In this document: positions 10,737-21,074 of the stretch, one piece after another
How the letters are laid out: every line of letters begins with the position of its first letter
Numbering within the stretch: position 1 is the stretch's first letter
Assembly (NCBI GenBank): GCA_023055425.1
Contig: JALGPY010000003.1
Location: forward strand, 53,739,891 to 53,803,890
Origin: Linanthus parryae
Lineage: Eukaryota > Streptophyta > Magnoliopsida > Ericales > Polemoniaceae
Direction: 5' to 3'
DNA length: 64,000 nt
The notes under the pieces: model-generated
Seen by the model: the letters and a program-made list of their open reading frames with translations, nothing else
What the model was told of the DNA's origin: nothing
The model's database searches: none
Position numbers and translations under genes: made by a program

Positions 10737-12303
10737 CTAGGAATAATACTTTTTAATACATCGCATGTTGATTGGGCTTGGAGTTTTTGCAGTCCCATGA
10801 AGTCTCTGAATGGTGCAGTAACCACTGTCAAAGACTTCTTTGACTTCAAATGGTCCCTCCCAGTTAGACGCGAACTTAGGATGGGCTGCCTCCCGCATAC
10901 AGTGATCTGAAGCTCGTATGACCAAGTCTCCAACCGCGAAGTCTCGGTGCTGAACTGTTTTGTTCTATGCGCGAGCGATCCTTTCCTTGTATCTTGTGTT
11001 AGCTCTCTTAGCCTCTTCAAGCCTTTCTTCCAGCAGAATAAGATCGTGATCGCGTTGATTTTCGTACAAGGCATGAAAATCTATCCTGGAAGAGTTAACT
11101 TTAATTTCCGACGGTACAACAGCTTCGGCCCCGTAACGTAGAAGGAAAGGGGAAACCCCTGTGGGAGTCCTCGGCGAAGTGCGATATGCCCATAGAGCCA
11201 AACTCAAGGAATTTTCCCACTTCTTTTGATCATCCGCAACCATTTTACTCAGAATCCTCAGCAGTGTCTTGTTCGTTGCTTCTGCTTGTCCGTTCCCCTT
11301 TGGGTAATAGGGTGTGGAGCACACCTGCCTTATGTTGTACTCTGCTAACTTCGCAGCCACTTGGCGATTCGCAAAAGGAGTGTCGTTTTCAGAGAGGATG
11401 GTATTGGGGATCCCGAATCGGTATATGATGTTCTCCTTAACGAAGTTAACGACTGCAAGCGCGTTTGCTGTTTTAAGTGGCATCGCCTCTACCCATTTGG
11501 TGAATTGCTCAGTTGCAGTTAAGATGAACTGATTCCCATGCGAGGCTGGTCGAATGGGGCCAATAAAATCTAAGACCCACGTGTGAAATGGCTAAGGTGT
11601 TCCCAATGCATGCAAGTCTACAGCGGGTGCATGCACAAGGTTGCCTTTGAACTGACATTCTTGACACCTTTTGACCTTGGTGCGGCAGTCTGCTTCCATT
11701 GTAGGCTAGAAGTAAACAACGGTGAGGAACTTTCTGCATAGCTTCGCGCCTCCATGGTGCTCCACTTGATGGGACAAATCCATCACCTCGTGTGCTTCTT
11801 GACTATTCAGGCATCTGAGCAGATTCCCCTCGTGACCTCTTTGCCAGAGTATGTTTTCCTTTACAACATATCAGGTTGCCTTTCTTTTAAGATTTTTGGC
11901 CTCTTTTCTCTGGGTTGGCTCAATTCCTTTCGTCAAGTAGTCAAACAGTGGCTTCCTCCAATCTGTGTCATCATCAATTGCAGCAATCTCCAAAGAATCT
12001 CTGACCAACGTGCAGTTCTCGCAGTTCCCTTGAATGATCGCAGCATATGTCGACATTTCTGGCCAGTGGATCACATATCTATGAGCTTTTCTATAGACAT
12101 ACACTTCATTTTCTCCATAGGAGTGTTGGTGAATTTTCTCTAATAGTGCCTGCCCAACCTGTTGCGAGACACATCGCATGAGTACTCCTCCTGGTCCCTT
12201 AAAGTAAAGGGAGTTGTCGTGCACACAGTACCCTTTTGTGGATGCCCAATTCTCCTTGCTCGTTCCTTCATCAATGGCGTGCAGTATTGGCTTCCTCCAA
12301 TCT
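10737..12303 (-). pseudogene. Tat-A integrase
   Basis: Ty3/gypsy integrase at the end of pol. Order on the minus strand: zinc-binding region with HQHSYGE and NCENC (about 12130-11990), core with LDFIGPI (about 11560), SENDTPF and GNGQAEATNK (11483-10965), then a C-terminal WEGPFEV block (10925-10737). The second catalytic aspartate, usually in a TDNG-type motif, is glutamate here. The open pieces at 12224, 11483 and 10925 share one frame and are separated by nonsense codons, for example TAG after KERIARA, so decay is mainly point mutation. Not functional. Confidence 0.85.
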
Positions 12304-12308
12304 TCAGC

Positions 12309-14390
12309 TTATGTGGGCTCTTGTTTGCATACCTCTTGTTCCAGAGCTGGAGTAGTTCTAATTTCGATCAAAATTCTTTCTGGACACTTGTCCGCACTGA
12401 TTTTGGATCCCAAGGTGGCCAAAGCATCTGCAGGCCGGTTATCAGCTCTAGGAGTGTGCTCATACTTAACATCATGGAATTGCTGCACCAGTTTCTGGAC
12501 CATAGTCCTATAAGGCAGCAAATTGATTTCCTTCAAGCCATACTCGCCTGAAGTCTGTTTAACGATGAGCTTTGAATCCCCCATGACCATCAAATTGTTT
12601 ACTTCCAATGCCTTGGCCGCGAGGAGTCCTACAATCAGAGCCTCGTACTCCACCTCATTGTTGGTGACTGGGAAATCCAACTTCATTGACATTTGGACGA
12701 CTTCCCCATCTAGCTTAGTCAGTACGATACCAATTCCTCCTCCTTTCCTTGTCGATGACCCATCGAAATGCAGCTTCCAATATGGTGACTCGATTGCATA
12801 GATCTCAGGGCCTTCTAGCTCCTCCTCTATCATTGGCTCATAATTGTTGTCTAAAAACTGTGCTAACAAGTCTCCCACTGCCTGAGACTTTATTGCCTTT
12901 GGACGAGCACACGTGATGTCGTACTGCGAGATAGTCATGTACCATTTTGCTAGTCTTCCACAGGGAGAGGAATGACTCAAGAGATACCGGATGGGGTCAC
13001 TCTTTGTGATTACCACAACTTTATGGGAAGCGAAATAATGCTTTAACTTTCCTAGTACGAAAAATAAAGCAAGACAGTGATGCTCTATATCAGTGTACCT
13101 GGACTCAGCTGGCTGCACCACGCGAGAGATGTAATAGATTGGCCTTTTTTGCCCCTCATGCTCTTGAGCTAGCAGTGCTCCTATAGATTTCCTGGTTGAT
13201 GTCAGATACAGCAAGAACGGTGACCCCAGTTGAGGTGCAATCATTACTCAGGGTGATGTCAATAAGTCCTTCAATTTCCCGAATGCGGCTTGATGCTCCT
13301 CCGTCCAGTTATACACATCATTCTTCTTTAGAAGATCCCCGAAGCAAAAAGTCAGTTCTGCAATTGCTGGCACAAATCTTCGCAGATAAGACAACTTTCC
13401 CAAGAATGTCTTCAAAGTGCTCTGACTGTGGGGTGCCGCCATGATGGTGATAGCTGAGACCTTTGCAGGGTCAGGTTCGATCCCATGGCGGTGGATCACA
13501 CACCCCATGAACTTCCCAATTGTCACTCCAAATGCGCATTTCATCGGGTTCATCTTCAGTTGAAAGCTTCTGCACCTTTTAAATACTTTCTGCAAGTCTC
13601 CTAGATGGTCTGCTTCTTCTCTTAATTTGATGACCAAATCATCAACATAAAATTCCACTTCCGGATGCATCATATCATGGAAGAGAGCCATCATAGCACG
13701 CTGATAGGTTGCGCCCGCATTCTTCAATCCGAAAGGCATAATTGTGTAGTTGAAAACCCCAACCGGCGTGATGAACGCAGTTTTTCTCGCATCCTCAGGG
13801 TCCATCTTGATTTGGTTATATCAGCTGAACCCATCCATGAAACTGAACATCCGATGTCCTACGGTAGAGTCAATGAGCAAGTTGATATTTGGCAGCGGGA
13901 AGTCGTCTTTTGGGCAGAAGCGATTAAGATCTCTGAAATCTACACAGATGCGAAGCTTCCCATTCTTCTTGACCACTGGCACAATGTTGGCCAACCAGGT
14001 AGGATGACGATTGGGTTCCATGAATTTGGCATTCAGCAGCTTGACTATTTCTTCCTTGATCTTCACGTTGATCTCTGGTCTGAAGCTTCTCGCACTTTGC
14101 TTTACTGGTTTGTATCCCGAGACAACATCCAATCTGTGCACTGTTACACCCGTGTCAAGGCCGAGCATTTCATCATACTCCCGGGCAAACACATCCTTGT
14201 ATTCTGTTAGCAGTTGCAGCAATTCCGCTTCCTCTTCGCCTTTGAGGTCCGAGCTCAGAAAAACAGGCCTTTTCTTTTCTTCGGACGGACTTAGGAACAC
14301 TTCTTTTAATTCCTGTTTCTGCGGTTTTGGCTTGTCCTCCATGCACTCGGGCGCTTCTTTCAACTTGTCCTCCAGTGAATCCGACCTCAA
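12309..14390 (-). pseudogene. Tat-A reverse transcriptase with two RNase H domains
   Basis: RT palm and fingers at 14390-13248 (RICVDFRDLNRFCPKDDFPL; YVDD at 13638-13649), then RNase H material at 13244-12309. That part has a degenerate gypsy RNase H followed by a second, archaeal-type domain: HFDGSSTRKGG, NNEVEYEALI, GDSKLI and ADNRPADALA, which keep D, E, D, D. Two RNase H domains are a mark of the Tat lineage. All pieces share one frame; TGA codons at about 13819 (in the GYNQI motif) and 13246 and TAA at about 12308 break it. The RNase H piece alone is open for 311 codons. Confidence 0.92.
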
Positions 14391-14884
14391 CTTGTCTTTC
14401 TCCGGTTCCTGCTCAAGTTGATTGATTTACCCAGTGATATCCCCGTGTTGAGATGGGGGTACCCCCGCGCACCTTCATATACGATAGCATTTCTTTCCAT
14501 TGGAGTAGGAGCTTTCTATCTCCTTGCCTTTGCTGTCGTGCTTCACCACCCTCTTTAGGGTGTACATGTTCTTCTTCTGGTAAGCAACATGTGGCACCTC
14601 TTCGCGTGCGGGCACCTTCTCCTTGGCATCTTACCTTGTCACCATCACTCCTTCCGGTGACTGATCTTTGATGTCCTCCCATCGAAGCAGAGGAGTTGGG
14701 TTGAATGGCCCCGGTGTCTGTTCATCCGCCATCTCGGTGAACCATACTGCCTCGGTGAGGTGCGCTTCGTTCAGATTAAATGGGTTCGTCAAGTCTGGTA
14801 TCTCGACTACCCTGCCATTCCAAATGGCCTTCATCACTTGATGAGTTGTTGAAGGAATTGCATCAAAGCGATGGATTCACGCCC
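14391..14884 (-). pseudogene. Tat-A protease-RT linker
   Basis: Degenerate coding sequence between protease and RT. The piece at 14837-14631 (MKAIWNGRVVEIPDL) is in the same frame as RT and protease; the rest has stops. No recognised domain. Confidence 0.55.
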
Positions 14885-15086
14885 GACCTATGATAATGTG
14901 ATACGTAGTGTTCGCATCAATGACATAGAACTTGGCGGAACACTTTATCTTCCCTATCCAGAGACCTAGGCGGATCCAGCCCACTGTCATCCTAGAATCG
15001 CTTTCGAATCCCATCAACGAGGATGGGCGCCTGACAATCTTCTTCTCAGAAATCCCTTCCAACTTCAGGGTGTTGAGCGAGACCAC
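14885..15086 (-). repeat. Left copy of 200-bp duplication flanking the solo LTR
   Basis: Repeats 16933-17133 almost exactly. It encodes the end of the Tat-A protease (MVSLNTLKLEGI to YHIIIGR). The two copies flank the solo LTR at 15087-16932. A true gypsy target duplication is about 5 bp, so this one has another cause. Confidence 0.88.
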
Positions 15087-16932
15087 TGATAACTCTATAT
15101 TAGAGTTATATTTCTTATACGTTTGTATACCGTTTTGTGTAATTTCCGTGTTGAATATATTAGAAATACACTATGAACTTGAAGAAATTGGATAAGTTTA
15201 GCTTTGAGTGATAAATTGTTAATGTGGGCGTTTTTCACATTATTTACATTTATTTTGTCACTTTTGATCGCACAGGTTGTTTTCGTGTTGTGTTTGACAG
15301 GAAACGGAGCTCATGGATCAAGAGGAGGTGGAAAACAAACTTCAGAACATATGCGAAAGCTTGGGAGAGGAAGAAATTGGAAGAAAAGATGACAAAGATG
15401 GAAAAAGGGGGTTAAATTTTCATTTTCATATGTTTGGGTAATGACACTTAACACCCCCAATGAAGAGTAGAAAAGAAGACTTAGAAAAATTGAGTAGAAG
15501 AAAATTGAAGAAAACCCACTGAAGTGTAGGATCAAAAGTTGATCCTAGGATCAGAAGCAGATCGCAGGATCACAATATGCGATCGCACGATCAAGTGGGC
15601 GAAGGTTGTAGAGGAAAAAAAGAAAACTCACTGACTTGTAGGATCACAAGTTGATCCTACGATCAACAGCAGATCGCAGGATCAGATTTGGTGATCCCAC
15701 GATCAGACAGAAGAATAGAAGCTCGATTAACAGCAGATCGCACGATCAGGATAAGGTGATCGTGCGATCTGAAGGCAGGACTAGCATACTCACGACAAGT
15801 AGGAGGGGGCATTAGGGTTATTAATTAATATTGTGAGATGATTAATTAATACACCCTAAGGTTAAGAGAAAGAGACACGTGAGGAAGAAGAAGCCATCAA
15901 CGTAGAAGAAAAGAAGGAGACGGAGGAAGAGGAGGATTCCTCCTCCATTGAAGATCTAGGGTTTCATCTTCTTCTTCTTCTTCTTTCAAATCTTGTAGGG
16001 AGAAACTTGTAAGTTTTGTTTGGTTGATTATTCATAGCTAAATACTTTGCTAGGCATCTCTACGAGAGCCTAGGGTTTATGTAGACGGTTATTTTCCAGA
16101 TTTCATACTTTGTTTCATGCGTTTGGATTTGATTTTTCAATTGAATGTTAGTTTCTTGAACTTGTTGTTGATCTTAGTCTATTGACACGATTAGGATATG
16201 ATTTGATATTCAACGAAACTAGGGTTTATTTTGTGAATCAATTCATTGCTTAAAGTTAATATTCGTTCTAGTTACACATTCTTGTTCTATGCTTAATCTT
16301 TAGTATGAATGGAGTAGCTACCCGGACGTGCTAGCTAATTAGATGAGTGCACGACAGTGACTCAACCTAATTGTGTAGAGAATTTGAACACAATCCCGAA
16401 TCACCGAGACCTAAAAGGAGAAGTGTTAGGATTGGCCTAGTGTGGGTAGATTCGGTAGGATTATTTAGCTGTTCCGTGAAACGGTGGGCCGACAGGACTC
16501 GTTATCGTACCAGTAGATGACCTGCTAGAACGGACCAGTAGACAACATGAGACCGAGAGGAGATTGTAGTTAACCGAGACGTAAAATGACATGAGACCGA
16601 TAGGAGATTGTCAGTGCAATTACCCGGCTGAACTAGAATAGAATTTACGTGTTACATAGTTGAACCGGAATTCGTCTACACCCTAGGTGATCTAGAGATT
16701 GCCTAGTTTCTCCAAAATTATTTCTTAAATATAAAAAAAATACAAAAATATTAGATTAGTTTTTATTTCAATTTCTAAAATCAATCAAATCTTTCCTCCT
16801 GCACCGTATTCTAAATTAAATAACTAATTAAATAATCTTAAGCCTATCCTCGTGGGATCGATAACTCGGGGTTGAAATACCACCGCTAAATTACTTGACC
16901 GTGCACTTGCGCATACGCGTTAAGAATCCGAC
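15087..16932 (+). repeat. Solo LTR, Athila-like, inside Tat-A protease
   Basis: About 1.85 kb. It begins TGATAACTC at 15087; its last 100 bases resemble the end of the Athila LTR at 26426-27886 (GGGATCGATAA, then a CACTTGCG-type end). No element gene is attached on either side, so it looks like a solo LTR, with its last bases altered (TTAAGAATCC instead of TTAACA). Around 15530-15780 it has several GATC-rich palindromic segments such as GATCGCACGATC. The short plus-strand frames are not genes. Confidence 0.68.
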
Positions 16933-19123
16933 CGGCCTATGATAATGTGATACGTAGTGTTCGCATCAATGACATAGAACTTGGCGGAACACTTTATCTT
17001 CCCTATCCGGAGACCTAGGCGGATCCAGCCCACTGTCATCCTAGAATCGCTTTCAAATCCCATCAACGAGGATGGGCGCCTGACAATCTTCTTCTCATAA
17101 ATCCCTTCCAACTTCAGGGTGTTGAGCGAGACCACATTGACTGCCGCTCCTCCATCAACGAATGCCCTCTTGAACTCGACATCATTGATTATTGCTGTTA
17201 CGTACAAGGACTTCTGATGACTCGCATCCGTTTTCTTACCACTTTTAGATAAGGTCATTATCTTCTTTGTTGAGCGCGAGGCCCTGAAAACTCTTCCGTT
17301 GGAGACAACAATATCCTCCTCAAAGTCTTCTGCTACTCTGAGGATTGCCTTTGTCATTTCTTTTCGGCACTTTTCTGAAAAGCTCATTTCATCGAAGAAC
17401 CTTCTTAAGTCGTGCGACCCTTTCATTCTGTCAGCACGCGAGTCCTCAGTGTCCATGCTATAATCTTCATCGTCATAGACTTCAGCTATAACAGGCAGCC
17501 CATCTTCCGCGATCTCTTCGAGGTCCATGATTCCGATCATGGCTACCTCCTTTTCCTTCGGCTCTTGTTCTGCATGGGCTGGAAGGGGATTATTGCGCAC
17601 GTCATGCGTTTGGTCGCTGATAATCATCTCTCCTTCCTTCATCTTTCTGCTCACAAGGTACCTGAGCTTCTTGCAGTCAGCTGTTGGGTGCATAACTTTT
17701 CCGTGGCATTCGCACCACTTTGGATCCCTTAACTGCTCCCTAGAGGGTGCCCTTTCAAGTTGAGGTAGGACCCCATCTTTACGCCATTGCTTGCATAGAT
17801 CGATCGCCTCCTCCAGGGAACATGGCAAAGGCGGGGCGTCTGAGGTCGAAACCTTGTGCTGCTTGTGTGGCGAAACTGTGTTGACTTCAGCCTCACGGCC
17901 CCTCTTGGAGCTAAATCTACCAATCTTGAAAGTTGGTCCTCCTGGGGATCGTTCAGGAGCAGGCTTCTTCTTCTGCCTCTCGACTATAGGCTCTACATTC
18001 TGGCTACATTCAATTAACTTTGAAAAAGTATGCATTTGTAAGTTAATCAACATACCCTTGTATTCGTCTCGCATCCCTTGGATACATATCTCAACGAGCC
18101 GGCTTTCAACTACCTCATCTCTGCATTTAAATGATTTTGCCCCTGAACTTTTTGATGAATGTGACTCCATCTTCATCACACTTCTGGTACATACGCGATA
18201 GGTGGATCATCGTAACCTTCTCCTCCACCTGGAAGAACTTGGTATAAAACTTCTTAACCATGTCCTCCCATGTCTTTATGGACCCAGCTTCCAACGTCCT
18301 GTACCATTTATATGCGACGTTCCACAGAGATTTAGGGAACTCGCGCATCAGCAGGTTAGAATCAACCCCGTGTGGCCCCATCAATTCAATGAAGCGCATG
18401 ACGTGCTCTTGGGCATTTCCATTGACATCGTCAAATTCCTCCCACTTAGGGCCTTGCACCCTGCAGGGTTGGGCATCAAGTAGATCTCACGCGGGATAGG
18501 AGGTGCGTTGTCAACTTTCGGGATGATGGTGTCTGTAAAACACTGATTGGCCAGAAAGTTAACTATACGCTGCTCCAAAGCTGTCATGCTTGTTGATACA
18601 CTCCCTCCCACAACAGGAGGAAGGGTTGCAGCTGGTGGAGACACGTATGCAGCAGTTGGATTGGGGTGTAAGCAACATTGCTTACGGTTGCTGGTGGAGA
18701 AAGCAGGGGATACTGTGGTTCGATATTGAAGGGAATTCCCGGTAGTTGGGAAGCAGGTGTGATAAGGGATGGCTGAGCAGCTTGTCCCTGGGTAGGAGGT
18801 GGCTGGACCACTACTGGTGGGCTTTGAAAACTGGGGTTAGGTGGTGTAGGCGTTACCTCTGTTCCCTGGGAGACAGGGGTTCCAGTTCCTTGAGCGACAG
18901 CGGTTCCCAGTGTCGGATTCTGGGCAAGGGCTCCCAAAATGGACATAATCTGGGCCATCTGTGCAGATTGAGCATGGAGGGCTTTCGCCTAGTTTTGGAG
19001 AGTGGCATTCAACGTCTCCAGGTTTGGAGTACCACCGGCTGCCGTAGAATTATGGCGTGTTTCCTCTCCCGAAGTCGTCTCGGTTGAGGGAGATCTGTTA
19101 CTGGCATCTTCATCGTGAGACAT
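16933..19123 (-). pseudogene. Tat-A Gag and protease
   Basis: Gag starts at 19123 (MSHDEDASNRS), 20 bases below the PBS, with a proline-rich N-terminus, an in-frame TAG (about 18990) and frameshifts near 18640, 18450 and 18180. Capsid domain at 18459-18127 (ELMGPHGVDSNLLMREFPKS, WYRTLEAGSI). The long piece 18179-16920 has WCECHGKVMHPTADCKKL, a knuckle-like motif, an acidic linker, and the protease AFVDGGAAVNVVSLNTL; D-G-G in place of D-S/T-G is usual for Tat proteases. The protease end is copied at 14885-15086 beyond the solo LTR. Confidence 0.88.
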
Positions 19124-19141
19124 GGCTGCTTGCAGAAGTAA

Positions 19142-19161
19142 GTTTCACGTCGGGTTCACCA
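19142..19161 (-). promoter_or_regulatory. Tat-A primer-binding site (tRNA not identified)
   Basis: Minus strand TGGTGAACCCGACGTGAAAC, two bases inside the 5' LTR end (..TACACA, then TT). Position and the leading TGG fit a PBS. I could not match it to a tRNA 3' end with confidence. Confidence 0.7.
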
Positions 19162-19163
19162 AA

Positions 19164-19775
19164 TGTGTACAGGAGAATCCTTTGAGGAAGATTCAAACGT
19201 ACACCAAGAGTAGAGAATGAGAAACACAGTAAGTATAGGGTAGTGAGTAGGGAGAGAGTAAGACAATAGTAACTGTGTGAGAGAGAGACAGCATTTGTAC
19301 AGAGCTTCCGCGTAGTTGAGAAGATCAGTGCTCTGTAAGGAAGGGTTAACGATCCTATATATATAGTGGAAAATGTGACCATTGTAGTGGGTAATGTGCC
19401 CATTAATGGCGGATTTATTACCTTAACCATAACGGCACGTTCGTACGCATATATAGGGACCGTTACGCACTTCGTCCGCGTATACCGGAACCGTTATGAG
19501 GTTGACCGGGTTTATGGAGCTCGTGACCATAAATCTCTCAAAGAAGTTACTAAAGGTCGCGCGCGGGCTTGGTTAATGCTCGCGCGCGACGGAACTTACT
19601 CTAGCCTCCAAACCACTAAGTCCCTACAAGTCCCGTGTTGGTATGCGAGGGCCCTGTCTCGCAGCCCCCACGTGGATCAGCGCGGGTGGTGATCCTGTGT
19701 ATGTGGAGCACAGCTAGGTGTGCTGGATGACTGCCATGTGGCTGTGATATGTCTGTCTGGAATGCACTATCTATA
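19164..19775 (-). repeat. Tat-A 5' LTR
   Basis: 612 bp on the minus strand from TATAGATAG (19775) to TGTACACA (19164). The first two bases are TA where Tat-B has TG (TGTAGATAG, 39327), so the terminal dinucleotide seems mutated. It aligns in opposite orientation with the Tat-B LTR (39327-39953). A TATA box (about 19355-19365) lies in it. The LINE frame resumes at 19776. Confidence 0.85.
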
Positions 19776-21074
19776 ATTACCATACACGAAACAGGGTCAG
19801 ACAGATTCGTTTTTCAATTCCCTACTAAAGAATCTATGAATACTGTGTTGCTAGGATGTCCTTGGATATTCGACGAAAATATCTTACCACTTCAACCATG
19901 GAAGATTACAGTCGACACTGACGAGATAAGTTTTGATTCGATTGCAGTTTGGGTTGAAGTCCTTAATCTTCCTATGTTCCTTCAAACAGAGGCTGATGTG
20001 CGTAGGGCTTTGAGAACTACGGGTACTGTAATACAGACGGATCCTAAAATATCATTGGGGCCAGGAGAAGAATATATGCGGGCTAGGGTTCGCTTTGGAC
20101 TCGATAAGCCATTAAGAAGAGGAAGAAATATTATTGTGATGGAAAAGAAGAGGTGGTTGGATTTTAAGTATGAACGAATCTCGTGCGTGTGTGGTTGGTG
20201 TGGTTTGATAACTCATACGGATGAGGATTGTTTGATGAAAACTGACATTGAAAAGGAACAAAACCGACCGGGCTATGGTAGTTGGCTCCTGTATCGGCCT
20301 CTAGCAAGAAAGAAATTAGTGGATGTGTTCCAGGATGATCTTCCCGACGGAGCAGAGGGTGGTAGGACAAAGGCTACTCACAGTGAAGGCGAGAAGGAGA
20401 AAGCAGAAGATAAGGATGACGATGAAGCCGACTGGTGGTTTAGCGAAAAAGAAGACAAAGATGATATTTCTATGGAAACTGATGGAAGCGATGATGCCAT
20501 GAAGGATCACTCTGTAACTACCTTTGATAATCCTCTTGCTATGAATACAAAGACTAAGGTAGTGTCGAACAAAGCGAAAGGGAAAAGGAATTGCCATGGA
20601 CTCGTACCATGTTCTAAGGGAGCTGATCACAAAACAGAGCCTACCAAGGGCGCCGGCAATGTAAAGCTGGGTTCAGAATGCAAAGGAAGTGAACTTGATC
20701 TTAGCCCGGATCAGAAGGAGAAGACCGTGTCCCGTTTTCAGAATGGTGAAAGGGGTTCGGGAGCTGGATACAGAGGGAGAGGGAATGGGCGGACAGGTGG
20801 CACAAAGTCAGGACGTAGCACAGGTGTGGAGGATCGTGGACTGGTAAATCCACCTTGGGGACGATCGAAAACCCAAGGCAACAAGCAGACGGTTTCTGCG
20901 AATCATATGGCCCATAAAAATCCATCACCAGTAGTGAAGAATATAGGTTTTTTGCCGCAAAACTTGTCACCTCATACTACGACTAAACAGAGTGTGTTAC
21001 AGGAAGGGGGTGCCTCAAATACGCCACCAACTATATTGGCTGAGACTGTTGTGCAGTCCAGCCAGGAGCAATGA
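19776..21074 (+). CDS. LINE ORF1 protein (DUF4283 and zinc knuckle)
   Basis: RNA-binding protein of plant L1 elements. The N-terminal region matches the DUF4283 pattern (FVFQFPTKESM, GCPWIFDENILPLQPW, VWVEVLNLPM). A CX2CX4HX4C knuckle, CGWCGLITHTDEDC, follows at about 20187-20228. The C-terminal half is low-complexity, acidic then Gly/Arg-rich. The open frame runs without a stop from 19749 to 21074, but the first codons lie in the Tat-A LTR, so the true N-terminus is missing. The stop overlaps the ORF2 start as ATGA (21071-21074), which suggests termination-reinitiation. Confidence 0.82.
   Translation: MTIHETGSDRFVFQFPTKESMNTVLLGCPWIFDENILPLQPWKITVDTDEISFDSIAVWVEVLNLPMFLQTEADVRRALRTTGTVIQTDPKISLGPGEEYMRARVRFGLDKPLRRGRNIIVMEKKRWLDFKYERISCVCGWCGLITHTDEDCLMKTDIEKEQNRPGYGSWLLYRPLARKKLVDVFQDDLPDGAEGGRTKATHSEGEKEKAEDKDDDEADWWFSEKEDKDDISMETDGSDDAMKDHSVTTFDNPLAMNTKTKVVSNKAKGKRNCHGLVPCSKGADHKTEPTKGAGNVKLGSECKGSELDLSPDQKEKTVSRFQNGERGSGAGYRGRGNGRTGGTKSGRSTGVEDRGLVNPPWGRSKTQGNKQTVSANHMAHKNPSPVVKNIGFLPQNLSPHTTTKQSVLQEGGASNTPPTILAETVVQSSQEQ

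Larger units (their letters stand above)
7004..19775 (-). mobile_element. Tat-A: Ty3/gypsy element of Tat/Ogre type
   Basis: Minus-strand Ty3/gypsy element: 5' LTR (19775-19164), PBS, gag, protease, RT, a double RNase H, integrase, a post-pol region with a tandem array, then an accessory gene on the opposite strand. The double RNase H, the long post-pol region with tandem repeats and the antisense reading frame are known traits of the Tat lineage. The 3' LTR is not seen; copia-1 inserted at 7003, so it should lie left of the window. A solo Athila-type LTR (15087-16932) interrupts the protease. The element sits in a LINE, which resumes at 19776. Confidence 0.88.
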
